A stretch of 15,028 nt of DNA from Chitinophagaceae bacterium (lineage in GTDB: Bacteria; Bacteroidota; Bacteroidia; Chitinophagales; Chitinophagaceae): assembly GCA_025455245.1 (NCBI GenBank), contig JALOMX010000087.1, positions 1-15,028 of the forward strand, given 5' to 3'. This document shows, in pieces, positions 1 to 7,761 of this stretch; the first letter of the stretch is position 1; every line of letters starts with the position of its first letter. The position numbers and the translations under genes were made by a program. The notes below the pieces were generated by a model that saw only the letters and a list, made by a program, of their open reading frames with translations, ran no database searches and was not told where the DNA came from.

Positions 1-388
1 CGCCTAAATAGGCATAGTCAGAATAAACTTCCACTCTGTATCCTGCATATTCATTGTTGCTGAACCCGGGATCAGGAAAAGAACTGCCGCCTGAAGTTGC
101 AAGACTTTCCATTGAGAGGTTGAATGACTGCCAGCCTATCCTCGTAAAAACAAACAATTTTTGCTTGCTGCTGTCGAATACCATTAACCCTTCTGCCGGA
201 TTCTGGATGGCCTTTCTTTCAGCAGTACTTAAAACCGGTGGCAAGAACCCTTTGGTCTGGCTCCTTACTTCCAACTGGGCTGAAGCATGTGCAGTATCCC
301 CACCCTTTGAAGAGACAATGACCTGTGCGCTTACATTAAGAAAATTACAAAAAAGGAGTATGTTGATCAGTAGGAATGGTTTGGTCAT
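1..388 (-). CDS. Exported protein of unknown function, N-terminal 129 residues (partial)
   Basis: The minus-strand frame opens with ATG at 388 and stays open to the window edge, so only the N-terminus is visible. It starts with a signal peptide (MTKPFLLINILLFCNFLNVSAQ) probably cleaved near residues 21-22. Residues 39-83 read LEVRSQTKGFLPPVLSTAER, then NPAEGLMVFDSSKQKLFVF. This is a module I know from many secreted Bacteroidota proteins, in which a Leu-x-Val/Ile-x-Ser repeat leads into KGFLPPRL-type residues and PAEGLxVF/Y; it resembles the start of tail-fibre-like or beta-rich surface proteins. A Ser/Gly/Pro stretch (99-108) follows, and the last residues (EYAGYRVEVYSDYAYLG) resemble the start of a beta-propeller or FG-GAP-like repeat, which is inference from a short piece. 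The gene is divergent from the flippase gene, with 98 bases between the starts. A plus-strand frame over the same bases is a shadow. The coding call is fairly sure; the function is unknown. Confidence 0.72.
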   Translation of the reverse strand, partial: MTKPFLLINILLFCNFLNVSAQVIVSSKGGDTAHASAQLEVRSQTKGFLPPVLSTAERKAIQNPAEGLMVFDSSKQKLFVFTRIGWQSFNLSMESLATSGGSSFPDPGFSNNEYAGYRVEVYSDYAYLG

Positions 389-486
389 TCTGTTAAGTGT
401 TTATTTGGTAAAAATATGGGGTTTAATCCTTGAATAACCAAATTTTTTTTGGGAAACAATCCCTTTAAATCATTTCTTTTGCCTCC
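389..486. promoter_or_regulatory. Divergent intergenic region between exported protein and flippase genes
   Basis: These 98 AT-rich bases separate two genes transcribed outward, so they must hold at least one promoter per direction. I could not find a clean TTTG...TAnnTTTG pair on either strand, so no exact promoter is called. A short AT palindrome (CCAAA-TTTTT-TTTGG, about 439-453) is the only symmetric feature seen. Confidence 0.4.
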
Positions 487-1986
487 ATGTCATCCCCCAC
501 CATCCAACGGCAGTCCATTGTTTCCACGCTGGTTATTTTCCTGGGCTTTGGTTTCGGGGCGCTCAACCTGATTATCCTTCAGCCAAGAATTCTCACCACC
601 GAACAGTGGGGACTTACGCGTGTAATTTCGGAAGCGGCCATACTGTTGGCCAACCTTGCCACATTCGGCGCCATGCCGGTCAATGCCAAGTTTTTTCCAT
701 TTTACAAGCGCTACCTGCCCCGCGAAAAGATCGATCTTCCCGCTATTACGGGTTCAGTCTTTTTGTTCGGGCTTGTTTTTACGCTTTCCCTGTTGTTTCT
801 GCTGAAACCATGGATCATTCAGATTTTTGGAAAAAACAATACCCTCTTCGAGCCCTATTATTATACCCTTGTTCTTTTCCTGATTTTCCAGGGTACTTTT
901 TTGTACATGGAATTATTTGCGTGGTTTGCCGGCCGGACTATTTTAGCGAATACGCTGAAAGAATTGCTATTCAGGGTGTTAACAACAGTTGCACTTCTTC
1001 TGTTAGCCTTTAATCTCATCGATTTTGACGGATTTATGCTTTTCTTCGGGCTGATTTATCTGCCCCTTGTAGTGGTTTTGATTTACCTCGTGAGAAAAAG
1101 CCATGGATTGCCGCTTCATTTTTCTATCAGCAAAGTTACCCGCCGGCTGAAAGACAAAATGATCAGTCTTGGATCGTTTGTATTCCTCACCTCACTTAGC
1201 CAGATTGCATTTATCGTGTGCGATACACTTTTTCTCGCAAGTATGTACAACCTTGGGCAGGCGGGCATTTACGCAGTAGCGCAGTATTTCAGCCAGGTGC
1301 TCGAAGTGCCTATGCGCAGTATGCAAACAAGCAGTGTACCCCTTATCAGCGAGTATTGGCGGGCAAAAAATATGACCGGGCTGCAGAGTGTTTACCGGAA
1401 AAGCTGCATCAACCTGCTCATTAGCGGCATGGGGCTCGGCGGACTTATACTGATCAACCTGCACAACATCGAAAGGTTTTTTCCGCCGGCCTACAGCCTC
1501 ATGATAGCTCCCATTGCCCTGCTCGTGGTAGCAAGGTGGATCAACCTCGGAACCGGTTTAAACACCATCATCATTCAATTGAGTACCTTCTGGAGATTCG
1601 ATTTTGCCAGCACCCTCATTTATTCTGTAATTGGTATCCCGCTCAATTTCTTCCTGATTCGCAATTACGGAATGATGGGTGCGGCCATGGCCACCATTAT
1701 TGCCATGTCGCTCTATAACGGCATCCGCTTTGTTTTTCTGTATGTAAAATATGGTCTGCAGCCGTTTACCTGGCGCAATGGCGTGTTGTTTTTTGGAGGG
1801 ATTTTAATTATTGGAGGTGTTTTCCTGATCCCTTCTTTACCCAATTTGTACCTCGACGGACTGATACGAAGTGCCATTTTTGTTGCACTGTTCGGCTTTT
1901 TTGTTATTCGGTTAAAACTGAGCGATGAGGTGCATGCTCTTTACACAAAATGGGTACTTAAAAAACTATTGAATAGGCCGGCATGA
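487..1986 (+). CDS. Polysaccharide/oligosaccharide flippase, Wzx-like (MOP superfamily)
   Basis: This is a 499-residue, almost wholly hydrophobic protein with about 12-14 membrane segments, the normal size for Wzx/PST-type flippases of the MOP superfamily. The start resembles the family: MSSPTIQRQSIVSTLVIFLG, a first helix, then LTTEQWGLTRVISEAAILLA, where an LxxxxWGL-type turn precedes helix 2. A later segment (ATIIAMSLYNGIRFVFLYVK) matches the family's C-terminal half. By family knowledge such proteins move undecaprenyl-linked saccharides from the cytoplasmic to the periplasmic face of the inner membrane. The substrate cannot be read from the sequence. Its stop overlaps the start of the glycosyltransferase gene (ATGA, 4 bases), which indicates translational coupling and a shared pathway. 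ATG at 487 is the first good start, as upstream sequence is AT-rich intergenic DNA. It could alternatively be a teichoic-acid or O-antigen type transporter of the same superfamily. Confidence 0.85.
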   Translation: MSSPTIQRQSIVSTLVIFLGFGFGALNLIILQPRILTTEQWGLTRVISEAAILLANLATFGAMPVNAKFFPFYKRYLPREKIDLPAITGSVFLFGLVFTLSLLFLLKPWIIQIFGKNNTLFEPYYYTLVLFLIFQGTFLYMELFAWFAGRTILANTLKELLFRVLTTVALLLLAFNLIDFDGFMLFFGLIYLPLVVVLIYLVRKSHGLPLHFSISKVTRRLKDKMISLGSFVFLTSLSQIAFIVCDTLFLASMYNLGQAGIYAVAQYFSQVLEVPMRSMQTSSVPLISEYWRAKNMTGLQSVYRKSCINLLISGMGLGGLILINLHNIERFFPPAYSLMIAPIALLVVARWINLGTGLNTIIIQLSTFWRFDFASTLIYSVIGIPLNFFLIRNYGMMGAAMATIIAMSLYNGIRFVFLYVKYGLQPFTWRNGVLFFGGILIIGGVFLIPSLPNLYLDGLIRSAIFVALFGFFVIRLKLSDEVHALYTKWVLKKLLNRPA

Positions 1987-3299
1987 AAAAGGTTCTGATC
2001 ATTACATATTACTGGCCCCCCTGCGGCGGAATCGGGGTTTTGCGCTGCCTGAAATTTGCCAAATACCTGAGGCAGTTTGGCTGGGAACCCGTCATTTTCA
2101 CTGCAGAGAATGCACACTACCCTTCCATTGATCACAGCAACAACAAAGACATTCCTGAAGGCATTACAATTTTGAAGCAAAAAATTTGGGAGCCTTATCA
2201 TATTTATAAATTCATAACCGGGCAAAAGGCAGATGCCAATGTTAATAATGTGTTTTATGCCTCGGAAAAAAAACCGGGTATACTTCACAACCTTTCAGTT
2301 TGGATCAGGAGCAACTTCTTTATTCCTGATGCCCGTTCACTCTGGATAAAACCTTCGGTAAAATTCCTGTTGAACTACCTGAAAGAAAACCCGGTAGATG
2401 CCATCATCAGCAATGGTCCGCCACACAGCAACACACGCATAGCAACTTTGGTAAAAAAGGCAACCGGTATTCCATGGTTAGCCGATTTTCAGGATCCCTG
2501 GTCTCAGGTGGATTATTTTGCTATGCTGAAACTGACCGGTTGGGGCAGAAAAAAACACCTTAGGATGGAACAGGAGGTTTTCCGGCATGCCAATGCCATC
2601 AGCATTGTAAGCCCCACATGGAAAGGGGATCTGGAAAGCATTGGAGCCAAAAATGTTCAATTGCTCCCCTGGGGTTTTGATGCCGAAGATTTTGAAGGCC
2701 TCCAACCACTGCAAAATCCGGGGTTTACCATAACCCACACGGGCATTTTGGGGTCGGACAGGGACCCCGTAGAACTTTGGGAAGCCATAAATACATTCTC
2801 GAAAAAACAGCCGGGATTCCTTCAGGAACTGACGCTGCAGCTTGTGGGACTTGTAGATACCACCGTAAAAGAATCCTGTGAAAAATGGAACCTCTTAACC
2901 AACGTAAAACTAACCGGTGGTGTGGACAGAAAAACCGCTCTTGCCTATACCAAAGGAAGCAGCATTCTTCTTTTGGTGCTCAACCGGCAGGATAATGCAG
3001 AAGGCAGGATCCCGGGTAAGTTTTTTGAATACCTTGCTTCAGGAAGGCCCATCATGGCCATAGGCCCCGAAAACAGCGATGTGGCCAGGATCATGGAAGA
3101 ATCCGGTGCCGGTTATTATTGCCCGTTCGGAAAACCGGAAGCCTGTTTGATGGCCATCGAAAAACTATATGACCACTATAATAACTCCACACTTACCGGT
3201 GCAAAACCTGAACAAATCAGCAGATACAGCAATCAGTTTGTCACAGGAAAAGTTGCAGAAATCTTAAACTCTTTTCAGAAATTAACTGATCCTTATTAA
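1983..3299 (+). CDS. Glycosyltransferase, GT4-like, GT-B fold
   Basis: This 438-residue cytoplasmic enzyme probably transfers a sugar from a nucleotide donor to a growing glycan. The N-terminal Rossmann half opens with MKKVLIITYYWPPCGGIGVL, the hallmark of a GT4 subgroup in which a YYxPPxGG motif follows strand 1. Further motifs are SNGPPHSN (143-150) and LADFQDPW (166-173). The C-terminal half has LPWGFDAEDF (228-237), typical of the interdomain region, and GKFFEYLASGRP (345-356), the donor-binding segment; Glu349 there corresponds to the second Glu of the EX7E motif. The usual first Glu is not at the canonical spacing: Glu340 lies one residue too far away. Length fits the family. The start overlaps the flippase stop by 4 bases, so the two are probably co-translated. 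The acceptor and sugar are unknown. There is no signal peptide, and hydrophobic stretches are short, so membrane association would be peripheral. Confidence 0.85.
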   Translation: MKKVLIITYYWPPCGGIGVLRCLKFAKYLRQFGWEPVIFTAENAHYPSIDHSNNKDIPEGITILKQKIWEPYHIYKFITGQKADANVNNVFYASEKKPGILHNLSVWIRSNFFIPDARSLWIKPSVKFLLNYLKENPVDAIISNGPPHSNTRIATLVKKATGIPWLADFQDPWSQVDYFAMLKLTGWGRKKHLRMEQEVFRHANAISIVSPTWKGDLESIGAKNVQLLPWGFDAEDFEGLQPLQNPGFTITHTGILGSDRDPVELWEAINTFSKKQPGFLQELTLQLVGLVDTTVKESCEKWNLLTNVKLTGGVDRKTALAYTKGSSILLLVLNRQDNAEGRIPGKFFEYLASGRPIMAIGPENSDVARIMEESGAGYYCPFGKPEACLMAIEKLYDHYNNSTLTGAKPEQISRYSNQFVTGKVAEILNSFQKLTDPY

Positions 3300-3357
3300 G
3301 GTTTGTTAAACAGCTGTCATAATTAGTATTCAATAGGTTAAGATTTATATACATACT

Positions 3358-3365
3358 TAACTTTA
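3358..3365 (+). promoter_or_regulatory. Possible -7 element (TAACTTTA) upstream of first 518-residue paralog
   Basis: TAACTTTA differs by one base from the Bacteroidota -7 consensus TAnnTTTG. It would start transcription near 3372, ahead of ATG 3394 but after the GTG at 3370, which supports ATG as the start. No matching -33 TTTG is seen at the right distance, so this is weak. Confidence 0.25.
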
Positions 3366-3393
3366 TACGGTGAAATTGCATTTATTTGTCATT

Positions 3394-4950
3394 ATGAACT
3401 ATACAATAACCCATTCCATACTGAAAAGATTTTTGCTTCTAGTATTGGGTGCCGCCTCAACCATCGGGGTTATGGCCCAAAGCATTTACTACAGTGAAAC
3501 CAGTAAAGAAGAGACCAAAACAGCCAACTTCGATATCATAGGAAAATACGGGGATAAGTTGCTTGTATTTAAAAACCTGAAAAATGCAAGCTACATTTCG
3601 GTTTATGATGAGGAAATGAAACTTGTTGAAAATGTTGAACTGCCCTTTATTCCTGCCAAAGTACTTGAATACGATATTTTGCCTTTTTCGGATTTCAGCT
3701 ATATTTTTTTCCAGTATCAGCAGCGCAACATTGCCTACCTGATGGCTGTGAAAATTGACAAAAACGGAAAGCCCCTGACCACTCCCGCCGAAATAGATAC
3801 AACCTATATCAATTACAATGCAAGCCGCAGGGTTTACCAGGTAATTGCCAGTGAAGACAAGTCGAAAATGATGGCGTTTAAAGTAAATTCCCGCAATGAA
3901 AAACGCTTTATTTTCGAAACACAACTTTTCACCCCCGACCTTTCCGGAATCCATGCTTCGCAATTGGAGTTGGAAATGGATGATCAGTATGATTTTCTTA
4001 CCGATTTCTATCTTGACAACGAGGGTACTTTTGTTTTCGGGAGGGGTCGTCGCAAAAGTTCGGAAGATAACATCACTCAGTTTTTTCTGGTAACCAAAAA
4101 AGCAAAAGAGGAGAAGTTTGAGATTAAGGAGCTGAAATATGAAAACATTTCGCTTGATGAAGTGAAGCTCCGCATCGACAACGCTCATCAGCGATATTTA
4201 TTCACGGCATTTTACTATAAAGGCCGAAGAGGCGGCGTTAGCATTGAAGGGGTAGCCAATGCGATGTTTGATAAGGTGGCAAACGACTGGGTTATCAATA
4301 ATGTAATTCCGCTTAATGATGACCTGCGTGCAGATGTCCGTTCCGAAAGCAACCTTAAAAATGCATTCAATGATTTTTTCATCAGGCAAATTCTGATCCG
4401 TCGCGATGGCGGTTTTATAATGACAGCCGAATGTCTCTATACGACGTCTCAGGGCGGCGGATTTAACCGGTGGGACATGTTTGGAAACCCGTATATGATG
4501 GGAGGCCCCATGGGTTGGGGCGGATGGGGAATGGCAGGCCCCGGCATGTGGGGATCGCCTTATTATGGATCCGGTGCATGGAATACCCGTACACGTTTCC
4601 ATGCGGATAATGTGGTGGTCCTTGTTTTCGATCGTGAGGGAAAACTTAGCCTGAGCAATGTAATCCGCAAAAAACAATTTGATGATCAGAGCGAAGCCAT
4701 GGTCAGCTACCAAACCATCAATACCGGAAATGCTTTGCACTTTTTATACAACAATTACGATACGCGGGATATTGTTTTATCCTATCAATCCATTGATAGT
4801 GATGGAAAGGTGACCCGAAATCCAACCATGCGCAGTATGGATCCAAAGTTTCAATTTATGCCAAGGTATGCAAGGCAGGTTGCTGCACGCACCATCATAA
4901 TCCCATGCATTAACAGAAATTATCTTGCATTTGCAAAAATTGATTTCTAA
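3394..4950 (+). CDS. Exported protein of unknown function, paralog 1 of a tandem pair
   Basis: I do not recognise a named family. I prefer ATG at 3394 to the in-frame GTG at 3370, because it yields a standard signal peptide (basic start, then LKRFLLLVLGAASTIGVMAQ) and a length of 518, identical to the downstream paralog. The mature protein starts near SIYYSE and is predicted soluble and periplasmic, or surface-associated. Many segments recur in the paralog: IASEDKSK (151-158), LTDFYLDNEGTFVFGRGRRK (202-221), IDNAHQRYLFTAFYY (261-275), IEGVANAMFDK (284-294), ILIRRDGGF (333-341), SYQTINTGNALHFLYNN (438-454) and IIIPC near the end. The repeating strand-turn pattern with DxxG turns suggests a beta-propeller or similar all-beta fold, which is inference. 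Residues 354-397 form a striking Gly/Met/Trp/Tyr-rich loop (for example MMGGPMGWGGWGMAGPGMWG) absent from the paralog. Cys505 is shared with the paralog. It could be a lipoprotein-independent envelope or stress protein. Confidence 0.8.
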   Translation: MNYTITHSILKRFLLLVLGAASTIGVMAQSIYYSETSKEETKTANFDIIGKYGDKLLVFKNLKNASYISVYDEEMKLVENVELPFIPAKVLEYDILPFSDFSYIFFQYQQRNIAYLMAVKIDKNGKPLTTPAEIDTTYINYNASRRVYQVIASEDKSKMMAFKVNSRNEKRFIFETQLFTPDLSGIHASQLELEMDDQYDFLTDFYLDNEGTFVFGRGRRKSSEDNITQFFLVTKKAKEEKFEIKELKYENISLDEVKLRIDNAHQRYLFTAFYYKGRRGGVSIEGVANAMFDKVANDWVINNVIPLNDDLRADVRSESNLKNAFNDFFIRQILIRRDGGFIMTAECLYTTSQGGGFNRWDMFGNPYMMGGPMGWGGWGMAGPGMWGSPYYGSGAWNTRTRFHADNVVVLVFDREGKLSLSNVIRKKQFDDQSEAMVSYQTINTGNALHFLYNNYDTRDIVLSYQSIDSDGKVTRNPTMRSMDPKFQFMPRYARQVAARTIIIPCINRNYLAFAKIDF

Positions 4951-4958
4951 ATAAGGCA

Positions 4959-5004
4959 AAACAGGTCCAACTTTGGATCAGGTGGATTTTATTTCACCCT
5001 GTTT
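4959..5004 (+). terminator. Possible hairpin between the paralogs (AAACAGG / CCTGTTT arms)
   Basis: Perfect 7-base arms AAACAGG (4959-4965) and CCTGTTT (4998-5004) enclose 32 bases that can themselves pair weakly (GGTG/CACC). The right arm is followed by GTTTTG, so it could act as a partial terminator or RNA processing site after the first paralog. The long loop makes this uncertain. The same two arms recur after purQ. Confidence 0.3.
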
Positions 5005-5047
5005 GTTTTGAAATATTTGGTTCTGTCTGTTTAAATGTTTTATCCGG

Positions 5048-6604
5048 ATGAAAAAGTTGTCTTCGCCTGTTTGTTTGTGGAGGTACCTTGTTTTCATTTC
5101 GGGTATGTTCCTTTTGTTATGGAGTCATGGCAAAGCGCAGTCGGTTTATTACAGCCAACCCGTAAAGGATGAAAAAATAAATACATGGTTTGAGATTCTT
5201 GGCAGGTACGATCAAAAAGTACTTATCCTGAAAAAGCTAAGGTCGCAATATTTCATTTCGATTTACAATGACCGGATGGAGTGGCTTGAAAATTCAGCCC
5301 TTCGTGATATCCCCGAAAAGGCATATGGCATTGAAGTTTTACCCCTCAAAGATTTTATCTCCATTTGGTACCGGGAAACAAAAGGCAGGATAACCAATTG
5401 GTATGCGGTAAAAATAGGTTTTGACGGCAAAAGCTTGAATGGACCCCGTTTGATGGCGTCGAAAGAAACATCCTTTTCAGACTTCAGGCCATATTTCTAC
5501 CTCACTGCAAGCGAAGATAAATCAAGGGCGGTAGCAACCATTACACAGGAATTAAAAGATAACCGATACAAAATTTCAAACCTTTTACTTGATCAGAATC
5601 TCGATTCACTTCATTCGGCAGAAACCATTCTGGACGATGTGGACTCCAAAGATTATTTTACGGATTTTCTATTGGATAATGATGGGAACCTTGCCTTTTG
5701 CAGGGGAATAAGGAAAGGTGATTATACGAACCTTTACAAGGTGAGCTTAATGATCCGTCATTTTAAATCTGATACGTTAAGCATAAAGGAATTAAACCTT
5801 GATGAAACTTACCTGGATGCTTTCAGGCTCAAAATTGACAACCGGAACCGAAAGTATCTTCTGACAGGCTTTTATTATACCAATGCAAGGGAATCCCATA
5901 TAGAGGGGGTTATTAATGCCCTTTTTGACAAAGCACAGGATGAGTGGACCGCCCAAACGAAAACACCCCTTGATATAAATATTAAAAAGGCCATCAGTAC
6001 CCAAAAAAATCCAAAATACGCACTTGACGATTTTTATTTCCGGAATATCCTGATCAGAAAAGACGGCAGTTTCACCATTTTTTCAGAAGCTGTTCATACC
6101 CTTTTTGAAAACGATAAACTAACCCGTTGGGATAAATACGGAACAGGGGAAGAAGATGAAGAATCAGATGAGCCCCCCGAAGAAGATGGATATGGCTTCT
6201 GGCATGCGCCATCCTATCTGGATTTTGCAAACAATGAAAAACAGTATTTCACCGGCAACCTTCTGATACTGGATTTTGATCCGCAAGGTTCCTTTGAAAA
6301 ATATAATGTCATTTATAAGGATCAGGCTTCGGGTGGATACGAAACGGCCTTGCTTGGCTATCAAACCATTGTAACTTCTGAAGCCATACATTTCTTTTTC
6401 AACAATTTTGATAAAAAAGAAATCCTGCTATATCATCATCAAATAGACGGCAGCGGAAACCTTTTAAGACTACCGGCGATTTTTACACAAAAAACCGGTA
6501 ACACATTACTGGTGCCATCCTACGGGAAACAAATAAGCGCCAAAGGAATGGTTGTCCCCTGTTCGCAAGGCAACAACCTGATCTTTGCAAGATTAGAGAT
6601 TTAA
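5048..6604 (+). CDS. Exported protein of unknown function, paralog 2 of a tandem pair
   Basis: This protein has 518 residues, the same length as its upstream neighbour, and is clearly homologous to it along the whole length. Shared pieces include AQSVYYSQ after the signal peptide, TASEDKSR (153-160), FTDFLLDNDGNLAFCRGIRK (204-223), IDNRNRKYLLTGFYY (263-277), IEGVINALFDK (285-295), ILIRKDGSF (334-342), GYQTIVTSEAIHFFFNNFDK (437-456) and VVPC (Cys504). The signal peptide runs from MKKLSSPVCLWRYLVFISGM to about residue 31 (GKAQ). Where paralog 1 has its Gly/Met/Trp loop, this one has an acidic stretch, GTGEEDEESDEPPEED (365-380), followed by an aromatic GYGFWHAPSYLDF. Divergence is large enough to imply an old duplication. 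It probably acts in the periplasm or on the surface, but function is unknown. The DUF6427-like gene starts 14 bases after its stop, so the two are likely co-transcribed. Confidence 0.8.
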   Translation: MKKLSSPVCLWRYLVFISGMFLLLWSHGKAQSVYYSQPVKDEKINTWFEILGRYDQKVLILKKLRSQYFISIYNDRMEWLENSALRDIPEKAYGIEVLPLKDFISIWYRETKGRITNWYAVKIGFDGKSLNGPRLMASKETSFSDFRPYFYLTASEDKSRAVATITQELKDNRYKISNLLLDQNLDSLHSAETILDDVDSKDYFTDFLLDNDGNLAFCRGIRKGDYTNLYKVSLMIRHFKSDTLSIKELNLDETYLDAFRLKIDNRNRKYLLTGFYYTNARESHIEGVINALFDKAQDEWTAQTKTPLDINIKKAISTQKNPKYALDDFYFRNILIRKDGSFTIFSEAVHTLFENDKLTRWDKYGTGEEDEESDEPPEEDGYGFWHAPSYLDFANNEKQYFTGNLLILDFDPQGSFEKYNVIYKDQASGGYETALLGYQTIVTSEAIHFFFNNFDKKEILLYHHQIDGSGNLLRLPAIFTQKTGNTLLVPSYGKQISAKGMVVPCSQGNNLIFARLEI

Positions 6605-6618
6605 TCTTTTACCATTGA

Positions 6619-7689
6619 ATGGGAATTGTGTATAATGTTGATTGGCGCAAATACAACGGCGGTTTACTTTTGGCCACTATTTTAATTTTTGTGATCAGTC
6701 TTTTCAAAGATAGGAACCCATTTATGGTACCGGTTTTGTTACTGGTTGCTTTCGGGTTAAAATTTGCCTTTATCAGCAATCCGCTTCCTGCAGAAAATCC
6801 GACATCGGGCGGGATTCTTGATACTGTACTTTATAAATCGCTGTGGGTAAAATTGCATCCGGTTACCATGGGACTTTTTACCCAGGTTATAATTATTATC
6901 TCCGGATTATACCTGAATTTTCTGCTCAACAGCAGGCGGATGTTTCAAAAAATAAACCTGTTGCCGGCATTGAGTTTTATTTTATTCACTTCGCTGTTTG
7001 CAGGCATACAGCGTCTGCATTCAGGTATTGTCATGCTGCCTGTTACCATCCTTTTATTGCATCAGGTTCTTTTGCTTTATCATACCTCACACCCCCGGAC
7101 CACGGTAGTAAACATAGGCCTCATTGCCGGATTCGGCACCCTTTTATATCATCCTTACTGGTGGATGCTGCCTTTCTGCATCATTGGCCTGGCCCAGATG
7201 AGACCCTTTCGATTCAATGAATGGATATTATTGATCATCAGTTTTTTAATCCCGGCCTACATCATTTTATCCTACGAATACCTGACAAACCAATGGAACC
7301 CCTCCCGGCATTGGCCCGTTTGGAATCCTTTGCGTCAATTACCCGCTTTTGATACATGGTGGGCAGCCGCCATTGGGATATCCCTTATTTGGGTCCTGAG
7401 CGGAATCAGTCAATGGCTTTCCATAAACAACAGGGCACTTATTCAAACCCGGAAAAACTGGTATCTCACGGTTATTTTGGGGATTTTTATACTGCCTACC
7501 CTTTTTTATCCTCAGGGTAATTTATACGAGGGCCTTACGCTGTTGCTTGTACCTGCAAGCGCCTTAGGTAGTTTCACATTTTTAGGACAAAGCAGGCCGC
7601 AATTAAGGGTATTTTTCTTTTGGATGGTTTGTATTTTTCTTTTGGATGGTTTTGATCTCGGCAGCCATCTTCAGTTGGGCAGTCAGTAG
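6619..7689 (+). CDS. DUF6427-like polytopic membrane protein, C-terminus frameshifted by a 22-base duplication
   Basis: This 356-residue protein has about 10 hydrophobic segments and little soluble sequence. Residues from VNIGLIAGFGTLLYHPYWWM through IGLAQMRPFRFNEWILLIIS to FLIPAYIILSYEYL match my memory of the DUF6427 core, in which LASLFYFPA is followed by LRPFNWREW and GFLTPY. DUF6427 is a Bacteroidota family with no known reaction. No catalytic motif is visible. The start at 6619 is the first ATG after the paralog 2 stop and gives a short cytoplasmic lead-in before helix 1. The last codons are abnormal: a perfect 22-base tandem repeat (7609-7630 and 7631-7652) changes frame, so the protein ends in DGFDLGSHLQLGSQ rather than continuing the hydrophobic segment. 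With one copy, the frame would read [17 protein letters not shown] and end at a TAA at 7703-7705, giving 354 residues. Family assignment is fairly likely; the role is unknown. Confidence 0.75.
   Translation: MGIVYNVDWRKYNGGLLLATILIFVISLFKDRNPFMVPVLLLVAFGLKFAFISNPLPAENPTSGGILDTVLYKSLWVKLHPVTMGLFTQVIIIISGLYLNFLLNSRRMFQKINLLPALSFILFTSLFAGIQRLHSGIVMLPVTILLLHQVLLLYHTSHPRTTVVNIGLIAGFGTLLYHPYWWMLPFCIIGLAQMRPFRFNEWILLIISFLIPAYIILSYEYLTNQWNPSRHWPVWNPLRQLPAFDTWWAAAIGISLIWVLSGISQWLSINNRALIQTRKNWYLTVILGIFILPTLFYPQGNLYEGLTLLLVPASALGSFTFLGQSRPQLRVFFFWMVCIFLLDGFDLGSHLQLGSQ
7609..7652 (+). repeat. Perfect 22-base tandem direct repeat inside the DUF6427-like gene
   Basis: Bases 7609-7630 and 7631-7652 are identical and abut; each copy begins GTATTTTTC and ends GGATGGTTT. 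Because 22 is not a multiple of three, the second copy is read in a different frame from the first. The copy is exact, so the event looks recent, or is an assembly artefact. Confidence 0.95.
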
Positions 7690-7735
7690 CGGCCGCTGGG
7701 TGTAATTTCTAACAAATTAGCAGCCTTATTCAACT

Positions 7736-7743
7736 TATCTTTG
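7736..7743 (+). promoter_or_regulatory. Likely -7 promoter element of purQ (TATCTTTG)
   Basis: TATCTTTG is a full match to the Bacteroidota -7 consensus TAnnTTTG and sits 18 bases before the purQ ATG at 7762. Transcription would begin around 7750, which rules out the in-frame TTG at 7741. I see no good -33 TTTG at standard spacing. Confidence 0.5.
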
Positions 7744-7761
7744 CACCTAATTTTTCGGAAA

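Noticed and set aside
54..437. Plus-strand 127-residue frame at the left end
   Set aside because: It covers the start of the minus-strand exported protein, which has a signal peptide and a recognisable module; the plus frame shows neither.
3370..3393. GTG start eight codons upstream for paralog 1
   Set aside because: ATG 3394 gives a proper signal peptide, equal length to paralog 2 and lies after the possible transcription start.
3457..4740. Two long minus-strand open frames (243 and 180 residues) opposite the first paralog
   Set aside because: They lie wholly antisense to a gene with a signal peptide and a conserved full-length paralog; their translations show no domain and are rich in His, Ile and Phe, as shadow frames are.
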